A stretch of DNA of 64,000 nt from Halosegnis longus (GTDB taxonomy: Archaea; Halobacteriota; Halobacteria; Halobacteriales; Haloarculaceae). The stretch is from contig NZ_QKNW01000003.1 in the NCBI RefSeq assembly GCF_009663395.1, forward strand, positions 62,001-126,000, written 5' to 3'. A program made the translations under genes and the position numbers. Positions within the stretch are counted from its first letter, which is position 1; the number at the start of each line of letters is the position of its first letter. Under the pieces are notes generated by a model. That model made no database searches and was not told where the DNA came from. It worked only from the letters and a program-made list of their open reading frames with translations. Positions 50,908-58,399 of this stretch are shown here, piece by piece.

Positions 50908-50926
50908 ACCTGCCCCACTGGCAGGT
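50908..50926 (-). terminator. Hairpin upstream of the 184-aa SLOG gene
   Basis: ACCTGCC/GGCAGGT with a 5-nt loop, about 30 bp before the SLOG start and in the ~190-bp gap after the 279-aa gene. Termination or leader structure; no further gene is seen in this gap. Confidence 0.35.
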
Positions 50927-51069
50927 CTCGCGACGAGAGCGCACGCTGTACGCATCCATCGCGCCTGTGTGGGGACTGAATCGAGTGATGACTGAACGCT
51001 AGCAGCGGGCGTCTGAGACCGGCGTGTCGACGCTATACCAACGCGAGTCTGCGAGTGACTGTGACTGGC

Positions 51070-51909
51070 TCATTGGTGCGCCTCTTCGGCGTGCTTGGCC
51101 GTCGACCAGTCAACATCGTCGCCGGCAACGGCAGCTGCTTCCTCCGCTGGGCGAGCGTCGTCATCCGGCGCTGGTTCGGCTGCAACGGCTGGCTCTGGCT
51201 CCGAGGCAGTCTCCTTGGGCGACTCGTATGCCTCATCGAGCGTCTCCATCGGGAGCTCTTTGCCCGCACCGAGGAAGACGTTCACCGGCGTGTCGATATC
51301 GGAGACGCGCTCGAGGAACGACGACGTGTAGTCATCTGCACGGACCACGAGCACCTCGTCGGCCCACTTCGTGAGCCGGCGCTCGAGGTCGGTGAACATG
51401 GCCGTCCAGTCCTCGCTCTCTTCGAAGCTGTCCCAGTCGGGACTGAAGCGCTGGACCGAGCACATCGCGCCAGCTCGGACGGCACCGTCGACGACTTCAC
51501 TCACGATTTCGGCACTGTCGTCACTGGTCTTCAGCCCGACCTCGATGTTGTCGAGTCCGATGTCAGCCAGCTCCAGCGCCTGTTTGACGAGCATCGTCTG
51601 CGTCTTGCGGGCGAACGGCTCGGTCGACTCGTCGCCCCACACGATGGCGACCCGCGTCGGGCGACTCTCGAAGCGCCCGCTCGACCGAACCAATGCCGTG
51701 TCGTCGACCATCTCGCTCGCTGCGTTGCGAACGGTCTCGCCGGTCGCCATGTTGCTCTCCATCGCCTCTGCGAGCACTGCTGGGTCTGCATTCGAGACTG
51801 CCTCTGGCGACTCGAAGCCAGCGCCGTAGAGACGCTGTGCGCGAACCGAGCCGACCTGCGTGATGTCCGAAAGCTGTGCAACTGCCGTCTGTCGAGTGTT
51901 GTCACTCAT
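51070..51909 (-). CDS. HhH plus SLOG-like protein
   Basis: A 279-aa protein. Residues ~12-60 are a helix-hairpin-helix (LSDITQVGSVRAQRLYGAGF). Residues ~85-200 are a Rossmann-like unit (RVAIVWGDESTEPFARKTQT ... LERRLTKWADEVLVVRADDY) related to the SLOG gene at 53875. The C-terminal ~65 residues are a low-complexity Ala/Glu/Pro tail. It probably binds DNA or a nucleotide ligand. Downstream of repeat copy 5. Confidence 0.6.
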   Translation of the reverse strand: MSDNTRQTAVAQLSDITQVGSVRAQRLYGAGFESPEAVSNADPAVLAEAMESNMATGETVRNAASEMVDDTALVRSSGRFESRPTRVAIVWGDESTEPFARKTQTMLVKQALELADIGLDNIEVGLKTSDDSAEIVSEVVDGAVRAGAMCSVQRFSPDWDSFEESEDWTAMFTDLERRLTKWADEVLVVRADDYTSSFLERVSDIDTPVNVFLGAGKELPMETLDEAYESPKETASEPEPAVAAEPAPDDDARPAEEAAAVAGDDVDWSTAKHAEEAHQ

Positions 51910-51977
51910 GATGAATCAAATCCACTGTATCCGCTATCGCTAGTTATCGCTCGATTCCACTACCGTGGTAGTGTTTC

Positions 51978-52149
51978 GTCGCTGTCTTCACTTCTGACGC
52001 GAAGCGCACCAGCGGGAGTAACCCCTTCGTGTCCGAACCTGTGAGGACCGAACGGGGTTACCCTGCTGGGGCGCTCGCGCGGTCCGTCGCCTGTGAGTGT
52101 AGTGAACAGGCGTCGGTCGAGGCGACGTAGTCGTCGAAGTTCGGTTCGT
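51978..52149 (-). repeat. Structured intergenic repeat, copy 5
   Basis: Main stem as in copies 2 and 4. The third stem is CGCCTGT/ACAGGCG (52088-52094 with 52106-52112) against CGTCTGT/ACAGACG in copies 1 and 2: both sides have changed and pairing is kept. The loop of the inner hairpin is shorter. It touches the stop of the 161-aa gene (52150). Confidence 0.85.
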
Positions 52150-52635
52150 CTACTCGTCGTCACTGACGGCCATCGCGAACGCTGTACAGTCACTTCGCGT
52201 CACACGTCGCTCCATCGTGGCGTCGTCTCCACGCATGTCGGTGACGACAACGTGTCGCTCTGCTCCCAACGTCCGTTCGTGCGCCGACTTGAGCCAGCCG
52301 ACACCGTATGCCTGCTCTTCCGAGACCCAGAACGTGACCTTGACCGCGTGTCGCGTCGAGGCAAGGTCCATCAGTTCGCCGAACTCACGGTCGCTCACTG
52401 GGTCGTCAGCCTCTGTCTGGACTGGCTTGATTCGCGATGGCTTGACTCTGATGAAGTCGTTTCTGTTCGGCTTCTCCTGTCGGAGCATGACTCGCCCATC
52501 GTCTGTCGCCACACCGGAGGCGAGCCACATGCCCGTCTCACCCTCGATTGCACACACTTCGCCGACCTCGAAGTCGTCTGCTGCTCGCGTTTCTGTGTCG
52601 TCCGATTCCATCAACGTCCGTGGTGAATTGCTCAT
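52150..52635 (-). CDS. 161-aa hypothetical protein
   Basis: MSNSPRTLMESDDTETRAAD, then FEVGEVCAIEGETGMWLASG and a beta domain (RHAVKVTFWVSEEQAYGVGW; ERHVVVTDMRGDDATMERRV). Other possible starts are 52659 and 52611. No family recognised. Upstream lies the first 63-bp repeat. Confidence 0.6.
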   Translation of the reverse strand: MSNSPRTLMESDDTETRAADDFEVGEVCAIEGETGMWLASGVATDDGRVMLRQEKPNRNDFIRVKPSRIKPVQTEADDPVSDREFGELMDLASTRHAVKVTFWVSEEQAYGVGWLKSAHERTLGAERHVVVTDMRGDDATMERRVTRSDCTAFAMAVSDDE

Positions 52636-52741
52636 TGGTATGTTGGTGTCCGCCTGCATGATTGTGCTGCACTGTGCCACTCTCCCGAGCCACGCCACCG
52701 GTTGGCCAACCTGACCAACCGTCTGTGGGTGACTCGGCAGA

Positions 52742-52804
52742 TTCCGAACGGGGTCCGTTCACGGATGGGACTCATGGGATGTCGCGAGACCCGCCGAGTC
52801 GAAC
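52742..52804 (-). repeat. 63-bp repeat, copy 1
   Basis: Nearly identical to 53362-53424 (three differences by eye). It contains the hairpin GAACGG/CCGTTC and an imperfect stem GGGACTC...GAGACCC. It lies between the 79-aa gene and the 161-aa gene. Confidence 0.85.
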
Positions 52805-52824
52805 GCCCAGTCAGTCGTGGGGAC

Positions 52825-53064
52825 TTACTTCATCCCTCGCTGTGCCACGCCGACCACCCGGTTCGACGGCTGTCGAGTGAAGCCGTCATGCTCCATCCAC
52901 ATGCCGGACTTCAGGAGGTAGCCAGTCCGACCACAGTACATGCATTCGATGTCAACCTCCTGTCCACCACCGGGGACGGACTGTGGATGACTGGTCGTCT
53001 CGGTTGCCATCGAGCCACACTCCATGCACTGCAGCTCCTCCACGATGCCCTGGAGTGACGGCAT
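52825..53064 (-). CDS. 79-aa zinc-ribbon protein
   Basis: MPSLQGIVEELQCMECGSMA ... IECMYCGRTGYLLKSG: two C-x2-C pairs. Shares one base with the 91-aa gene (TAATG type overlap). Function unknown. Confidence 0.65.
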   Translation of the reverse strand: MPSLQGIVEELQCMECGSMATETTSHPQSVPGGGQEVDIECMYCGRTGYLLKSGMWMEHDGFTRQPSNRVVGVAQRGMK

Positions 53065-53339
53065 TATGCGCTCACCCCCTCGACGCGCATCGTGCGCTCG
53101 GCCGTCTCGGTCACCAGCTGGACCTCGTGGTCGTCAGCTGGTTCCTGCGTGAGCTCACACCCGGCCTGCGTTGCCGTCCACGTCTGGATGAGCAACGCTG
53201 CCTCACGTGTTGACCGTGGAATCGTCTGCAGGCCGAGGTGCTCGATGAGACTCGAGACCAGTGCTGTTTCGTCGTCCGTCTCGACTGCTGATGATGATGA
53301 CTGCTCGATGCCGTCGCTCGTGTGCTGTGTTTTGGACAT
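53064..53339 (-). CDS. 91-aa hypothetical protein
   Basis: MSKTQHTSDGIEQSSSSAVE, helical, ending VTETAERTMRVEGVSA. An upstream ATG at 53360 is possible. The second 63-bp repeat lies just upstream (53362). Confidence 0.58.
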   Translation of the reverse strand: MSKTQHTSDGIEQSSSSAVETDDETALVSSLIEHLGLQTIPRSTREAALLIQTWTATQAGCELTQEPADDHEVQLVTETAERTMRVEGVSA

Positions 53340-53361
53340 TGGAATCACGGTATTCCGCAAA

Positions 53362-53424
53362 TTTCGAACGGGGTCCGTTCACGGATGGGACTCATGGGAT
53401 GTCGCGAGACCCGCCGTGTCGAAC
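53362..53424 (-). repeat. 63-bp repeat, copy 2
   Basis: Second copy of the 52742 repeat. Outside the shared part it continues into a perfect hairpin CACACCG/CGGTGTG (near 53424-53447). It sits 23 bp upstream of a gene start, as a leader or promoter element would. Confidence 0.85.
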
Positions 53425-53493
53425 ACACCGTCCTGTCACTCGGTGTGACAATCGCGCCGTCAGTTGAACTGCACTATCCCACTGTTCAGTATG

Positions 53494-53666
53494 TTGTCAC
53501 TGCTGTTTCTACCTCGACGCGACGCGCACCAGGGGGGATAACCCCTTCGTGTCCGTCCGAGCCTGCGAGGACGCAACCGAACGGGGTTACCCTCCTGGAG
53601 CGCGACGCGCGGTGCTGTTGCTGGTGCGGTGATCGTACACACCAACAGTGCGACCATCGGTGCTCG
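53494..53666 (-). repeat. Structured intergenic repeat, copy 6 (most diverged)
   Basis: Main stem CACCAGGGGGGATAACCCC...GGGGTTACCCTCCTGGAG: the AGCGGG/CTGCT segment of other copies is replaced on both sides, still pairing. A third stem TGTTG-TGGTG/CACCA-ACA lies further right. Unlike the others it does not abut a stop codon: ~210 bp of GC-rich non-coding DNA separate it from the 53875 gene. Confidence 0.75.
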
Positions 53667-53852
53667 TGACACTATCCACCGTGCGGTCAGCTCCGATTGG
53701 GGTGCGTGCGCGAGCGGTCGGTGCGGAACGCGCGCACCGTCGTCCACGATTTGAGAACAGCCACCGTGCGATGGGGCACAGCCACACGGCGTGTGACAGT
53801 CAGTGTGGAGGATTGCCTGGGACCCGGCTGTTCCACCGCGAGCTCGAACCGG

Positions 53853-53874
53853 TATAAAAAAAGCAGCTGCGTGC
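53853..53874 (-). terminator. Terminator of the 328-aa HhH-SLOG gene
   Basis: On the minus strand, the palindrome GCAGCTGC followed by a T-run (TTTTTTTATACC) directly after the stop. This is the clearest hairpin plus T-run terminator in the window. Confidence 0.65.
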
Positions 53875-54861
53875 CTATTGGTCAATCCAGCCCTTCGTCG
53901 AGCCTGAGAGTTGCGTCTCACCTCCGTGCCCATCCGTGAATTCCGGGTTATCTTCCATCGTTTCAATCATCTCTGCGAAGCCATCCCACTCTTCGTGGTC
54001 ATCTTCCACACCGGGCGCTCCATCCGCGTTGGCAACCTGTTCATCCGGTGAGGGAGTGAACTTATCATACTCTTCATCGTCCTCCTGCTCGGGGTGTCCG
54101 CGTGAGTTGTGGATGAACGCCTCACACCCCACATCGTACTCCTCGGTGATTCGCCACAAGGTGTTGCGAGTGTAGTCACCTTCCTCGACGACGACGATGA
54201 TATCAGCCCACATCGCCATCGCTTTCTCTCGCTCGCGGAAGGTCGCAGCCCAGTCGACCGCGTCGTAATCATCTGTCGGCTCTCCGTCTGGGCCTATCTT
54301 GTGCTGCCCTGGGTTGAACTCTTGACGACCCATCTGGCCTCCTTTCGTGGCGATGTCAGCTTGGAACTCTGACACGACCGCACCTGTCTTCTTGTCGGCG
54401 AAGCCTGAGTAGAAGCCGAGGTTGCGCGGGCGAATCTTCAACGAGGTCAGCGCATCGTCCAACTGTTGGCGCAGCTCCTCCTCGGTGTATTTGTCTGCAA
54501 CGGACACCGAACTGTCCGTCGTTGTCTCATCATCCCGCGTGTCGTCTTCACCCCACAACACGGCCACGTTGGCATCGTACTGATGATGGTTGTTTGCAAT
54601 CATCCGTTCGGTCTCGGATGCATCCTCGTCAAACCGGCCACGCTCGCGTTTTCGCATCACGCCGAACGCCTTCCCCTTCAGCTGCTTCGCGGTCTTCGCG
54701 CCCACACCGTACGCTTCGGTCAGCTCCGACACCGATGCGTCCTTGATGTCTTCAACGCGAGTGAAGCCGATGTTGAACAGCTTCACGGCCATCGCGGTTC
54801 CGACGTTCATCTCATTTGCGAGCTCAACGACTGCTGCCATTCCTCGATTGTTGTCAGACAT
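53875..54861 (-). CDS. HhH plus SLOG-like protein, 328 aa
   Basis: Residues ~15-70 form a helix-hairpin-helix (VKLFNIGFTRVEDIKDASVS, AYGVGAKTAKQLKGKAFGVM). Residues ~95-230 are a Rossmann-like SLOG unit (ANVAVLWGEDDTRDDETTTD; LTSLKIRPRNLGFYSGFADK; WAATFREREKAMAMWADIIV-VVEEGDYT). An acidic tail follows. It is a paralogue of the 279-aa protein, with the same domain order. The frame upstream of 54861 is basic and runs through the non-coding region, so the ATG at 54861 is used. Probably the first gene of the leftward run. Confidence 0.62.
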   Translation of the reverse strand: MSDNNRGMAAVVELANEMNVGTAMAVKLFNIGFTRVEDIKDASVSELTEAYGVGAKTAKQLKGKAFGVMRKRERGRFDEDASETERMIANNHHQYDANVAVLWGEDDTRDDETTTDSSVSVADKYTEEELRQQLDDALTSLKIRPRNLGFYSGFADKKTGAVVSEFQADIATKGGQMGRQEFNPGQHKIGPDGEPTDDYDAVDWAATFREREKAMAMWADIIVVVEEGDYTRNTLWRITEEYDVGCEAFIHNSRGHPEQEDDEEYDKFTPSPDEQVANADGAPGVEDDHEEWDGFAEMIETMEDNPEFTDGHGGETQLSGSTKGWIDQ

Positions 54862-54973
54862 TGAAATCACTGACTGAGAGCACGACTGGGGTTGGGGGGA
54901 CGACCCCCTTCGCGCCTCATGTTGGTCTATGATTCGTAGACAGCGTAGAGTGCCAGCTTGCTGAGGTTCGTGT

Positions 54974-55118
54974 CCAGCCGGAGGCTGGAACGCGAAAGCC
55001 GATAGCTGGCACTCGGCGAGACGACCGCCGACCGAGGTCCGTGTCCAGCCGTCGGGTGGAACGGCGGTGGTGTTCCACCCGGCTGGCTGGAACGCGAAAG
55101 CCGATGGCGGTCGTCTCG
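54974..55118. repeat. Nested inverted repeat 1
   Basis: A perfect 13-bp outer stem CGAGACGACCGCC (55017-55029) / GGCGGTCGTCTCG (55106-55118) encloses CCAGCC...GGGTGGAAC (55045-55062) / GTTCCACCC-GGCTGG (55072-55086). A 21-bp direct repeat (GGCTGGAACGCGAAAGCCGA plus T) lies at 54983-55003 and 55085-55105. A small hairpin CCAGCC/GGCTGG is at 54974-54988. Confidence 0.8.
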
Positions 55119-55128
55119 CACGCTGTCG

Positions 55129-55315
55129 GCATCCCTTAACCCTTCCGGGCGGGTCGGACTGCGCGTTCTCCGTGCGCACGCGCGACGGCGCGCGTGTGCG
55201 CGCTGTGTCCGACCCGCCTGCCGGTGCGCGCCGACGCGCACCAAACTACGCGCCGAGCCGATGTGGTGTGGTGCTGTACTCGGCTCGGCGCGGTGGCGGA
55301 GGGGTTAAGGGATGC
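55129..55315. repeat. Nested inverted repeat 2, cloverleaf-like
   Basis: Outer stem GCATCCCTTAACCCTTCC (55129-55146) / GGAGGGGTTAAGGGATGC (55298-55315), 17 Watson-Crick pairs and one G-T. Inside are three arms: GGCGGGTCGGAC (55148-55159) / GTCCGACCCGCC (55207-55218) with further pairing within; GGTGCGCG/CGCGCACC (55223-55242, 4-nt loop); CGCGCCGAGCCGA (55249-55261) / TCGGCTCGGCGCG (55280-55292). Together they can form a four-way junction. Confidence 0.85.
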
Positions 55316-56543
55316 ACGAATTATCCTGTGCGAAATTGTCGGTAGGGCCCGCTCCGACCAAGGAGCAGACCGGAACCGTCCGTCAGCTTGCTGACGCAAC
55401 GGAAGCCCGCTGTGCGCAACCATGCACCCCGGACCCGGAACAACGAAAGCCCGGAATGGGCGAACGAATGCCCGGAATGGCCGACGACTGTGTCGGTGCC
55501 CCCGCATGCCCGGTTCGGTCCGTCAGCTTGCTGACGCAACCGAGCCCGGAACGGTCGCGCTACGGCACGAACGGCACCGACCATCGGCGTCGTCGGTCAC
55601 ACGCCCGGACCGAGAGACCACACGCCCGGACCGCGAGTGCTCACAAGCCCGCGTCGAGCGACAGCGAGACGTCGGGTTGTGATGGGTCCCGGGAGTCGCG
55701 GGCTGTGGTGCGGAAGCCCGCGATTGCGTACTCCGCGCACGCAGTCGCTGTGGACGTGCCACGAAGTCAGCTTGTCTGACGAAGTGGCGGGTCCTAACAG
55801 CGAAATTTCGGGTCATGTCCGATATGTCCACCGTGCGGTACGCTCCGGTCGACGTTCAGAGACATATCAACTGCGCGTGACCCTCACCCTCTGGCTCCCT
55901 TCGGGGCAATGTGAGTGTGCGCCCCGGAAAGCTGCATCATTGCACAACCCCGACCCTGCGGTGAAAACACCGAGCAGTCGTCTCGATGGTTCCCTACATG
56001 GCCAGCAGGTCAACATACCAGCCATTCGTCCTCGACGTGACCGCTCGATGGCCACCAGTCACGATCGAGCTCTACTCGACACCATCCGTGGTCCCGACAG
56101 GTCCAGCCTGCCGATCGACGCACACCTACCAGTCGACGTCGACATGATCCTCGGTACAGGCCGATCACGATCATCCACAGCGGATCCTCGTAGCGATCCT
56201 GATTGTTCTGGCAGATTCGGATATGTTTTTTAAACAATCCCCCCGCCGTCTACCCGCTGTGCGGTAGGGGAGTACTGCGAGAAAAATATGGGTGCTGTGG
56301 GCCAGGGGTTACGGCGATCTGTCACGAGCCCGACCACTCCCTCCAGAGGGTGGTCCGACTTCCTCCAGAGTGATCTCCCTCGTCACTCCCGATCACCGCC
56401 GGCCCTCGACGATCACTCCCAACAGTGCCGGTTCACTCCCGATCATGCACTGTCCCGCCCCACCCCAACCCCCGTGGGGTCCGGCCCTCGAGATCGGCCG
56501 TTCCGGACGAAAAAAGTTGGTCGCTCCTGAGCCTGGATTTCCG
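55316..56543. other. 1.2-kb GC-rich non-coding region with short repeats
   Basis: No acidic protein frame. The hairpin CGTCAGC-TT-GCTGACG, flanked by CAAC, occurs at 55381 and 55521, and a related GTCAG-CTTGT-CTGAC within CCAC/GTGG at 55758-55788. GCCCGGA units recur between 55430 and 55640 (ACACGCCCGGACCG twice near 55599 and 55619). An AT-rich tract ATGTTTTTTAAACAATCC is at ~56224. This could be part of an origin region together with the inverted repeats to the left. Confidence 0.5.
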
Positions 56544-57269
56544 TCACTCCACAATCGGCGCGAGGATATCATCGGGCGGTGACTCCCCTGGATCGGCGTC
56601 GTACGACTCCGGATACAGACGCGCCGAGTACTCGTCCAGTCGCTCGTGACAGTCCCGACAACAGAGCACACAGTTGTCTTCCGTGTGTGACTCGGTAATC
56701 TCATCGAATCGATCCGTCGGGATGATGTGGTGCATGAACAGCGTCTCCGGCGTTCCATCACAGTTGATGCACGCTGGCTCCCGACCCGCCTCCACTTCAG
56801 TCTGAATGAGCTCGGCTTTCAGATCGCGATGAGCAGACGTTGGTTTCCGCCCACTGATGTTGTCCCTGTCGACGCTCGGATCCTTCTTCCGCCCAACCGA
56901 CGACACGTGCTCTCCAAGCCCAGCAGCGTGGGCTGCATCCCGCCACGTCTCGAAGTGTGTCCGGATCGCCTTCTCCGATGCGAACTCCGAATCGTCGGTG
57001 AAATCCGTGAGCCTGAGTCGATCATATCGCTGATAGCAGGTTTGGATCTGCTCACACAGCTCTTCATCTGTGTAGCTGTTCTGGCCCCGTACCACCGACT
57101 GTGGCACTGATGATTCGATGATCGCGTCCCGCCATCCACCGAAGTATCGGCGAATCGTCGCACTCGAACAGAACTCATCGTCGGCATCGAACACCGCCGT
57201 CGTCAGCTGGTCGTCGTACCGATCATACGCAGTCTCGAGCATCGCCAGCAACTCCTCGTCGTCGTACAT
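56544..57269 (-). CDS. HNH endonuclease with homing-endonuclease-associated repeats
   Basis: A 241-aa protein. Two repeats of ~50 residues (EELLAMLETAYDRYDDQLTT ... IRRYFGGWRDAIIES; EELCEQIQTCYQRYDRLRLT ... IRTHFETWRDAAHAAGL) match the DNA-binding repeats found next to haloarchaeal HNH domains. The C-terminal HNH domain has CINC, the MHHIIP motif and NCVLCCRDCHERLDEY. A nicking or cutting nuclease; either a free-standing homing enzyme or part of packaging. GTCGC precedes the ATG. It lies next to the packaging-type genes. Confidence 0.82.
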   Translation of the reverse strand: MYDDEELLAMLETAYDRYDDQLTTAVFDADDEFCSSATIRRYFGGWRDAIIESSVPQSVVRGQNSYTDEELCEQIQTCYQRYDRLRLTDFTDDSEFASEKAIRTHFETWRDAAHAAGLGEHVSSVGRKKDPSVDRDNISGRKPTSAHRDLKAELIQTEVEAGREPACINCDGTPETLFMHHIIPTDRFDEITESHTEDNCVLCCRDCHERLDEYSARLYPESYDADPGESPPDDILAPIVE

Positions 57270-57471
57270 GCGACGCTGGCGACAGTATCGCGTAACGGTA
57301 GCACACAGATGAATCTATCGGGAGCCGATACGCGAATGAATGACATAACATTTAGGTGTGTCGAGTGTGTACATGCGTATGTCGCGCGCGCGAGCCTCCC
57401 TTGCTCACACGCAACTGTTGGTCTGTGTCGGGGAATGGTGTGATCGACCCATCCAGGTATGGGCATGTCGC

Positions 57472-58146
57472 ATGAGTCACCCGTCGTCATCGACATCGAA
57501 CAGTTCAGCCGAATCGACCACTGGTCGTGAGCGTGCGCCTGCGCCCGATCGCATCGTTGCGGAGGGTTGGTCGGAACAGGACTTCTGGACCGACGACAGC
57601 CCCGGCCACGCCTCCATGTCGGCCCAAGAGGACTGGGTCCGATCGAATCCTCGCCCCGCCAGCCACGACGGTCGGGCGACCACCCGGACGACCTTCTACG
57701 ACGACACGCACACGTCGGGGCCGAGCATGCGCGATCGGCCGAACCACAAGCAGAAATCCTGGACCGATCTCGCTGTCGTCAACGACGACGCGTATGCCCG
57801 TGATGTCTCACGTGGTGGGCAGAACTTCGCTGCCGACAAGCGTCGGTGGGTCGAGACGTTCGCCGGCCAGCTCGAAGCAACCTCCTACCAGAAGCAGCAG
57901 GCCGTCCATGTGATCGACAACATCGACATGGGGCCGTACAAGGGAGCACGACTCTCCAGTGAGGTCGTTGCACTCGGCGTGCTCTCGATGCTGATCGACG
58001 CCGACGTGCGCGATATCGAGTACCGGACGGTCGAGCGTGACGCGATGGGTGTGTTGCTGTCGGACCTCAACGCCGATCGCGATGACCTTCGACAGGTCCG
58101 CCGACTCATCCACAAGCACGACTACGAGCTGTTGTTCCCTGAGTAG
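57472..58146 (+). CDS. 224-aa hypothetical protein at the head of the structural module
   Basis: The start MSHPSSSTSNSSAESTTGRE has the GTCGC context. The N-terminal ~115 residues are low complexity. The C-terminal part (KRRWVETFAGQLEATSYQKQ, VVALGVLSMLIDADVRDIEY, DDLRQVRRLIHKHDYELLFP) is helical with a cyclin-like feel and could bind nucleic acid or polymerase. No certain family. Divergent from the HNH gene. Confidence 0.65.
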   Translation: MSHPSSSTSNSSAESTTGRERAPAPDRIVAEGWSEQDFWTDDSPGHASMSAQEDWVRSNPRPASHDGRATTRTTFYDDTHTSGPSMRDRPNHKQKSWTDLAVVNDDAYARDVSRGGQNFAADKRRWVETFAGQLEATSYQKQQAVHVIDNIDMGPYKGARLSSEVVALGVLSMLIDADVRDIEYRTVERDAMGVLLSDLNADRDDLRQVRRLIHKHDYELLFPE

Positions 58147-58187
58147 TCAGTGTGCGGGCGAGAAACGATGGATCTGGCCGACCAGGG

Positions 58188-58207
58188 TGTCCCTTTGAAA
58201 AGGGACA
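58188..58207 (+). terminator. Strong 9-bp hairpin after the 224-aa gene
   Basis: TGTCCCTTT/AAAGGGACA with a 2-nt loop, 41 bp after the stop. The rest of the ~250-bp gap to 58400 is C-rich and shows no protein frame; it ends with GTCGCATT directly before the next ATG. Confidence 0.5.
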
Positions 58208-58399
58208 TGGTGACTACAGATCAAGCGACAGGGCGCCGGGCCCCCGCCTACTCCTCCTGTCCACCCCCATTTCGTTCGTTGCCTTCACGCCATTCACCTC
58301 CGGCCCCTGTCATGCTTCGGCCCTCCACCACGGCTTCACATTTCCCCCCGTAGCGCGTGGGGGCAACGCCTCCCCCTTCCCTTCCGACATCGTCGCATT

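Noticed and set aside
51978-52149. Genomic integration of a host segment
   Set aside because: The similarity between regions 50-52 kb and 39 kb is limited to the repeat itself; flanking genes are unrelated.
34431-53666. The six repeats as miniature transposons (MITEs)
   Set aside because: No terminal inverted repeats or flanking target duplications were found by eye, and five copies abut stop codons exactly; not fully excluded.
53460-53966. 168-aa minus-strand frame overlapping the 328-aa gene end and repeat copy 6
   Set aside because: Strongly basic, crosses the repeat and the T-run terminator, and overlaps a supported gene.
55067-56233. Plus- and minus-strand frames in the GC-rich region between the HhH-SLOG gene and the HNH gene
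   Set aside because: Arg/Ala/Pro-rich translation of GC-rich inverted repeats, open in several frames at once as expected from composition alone.
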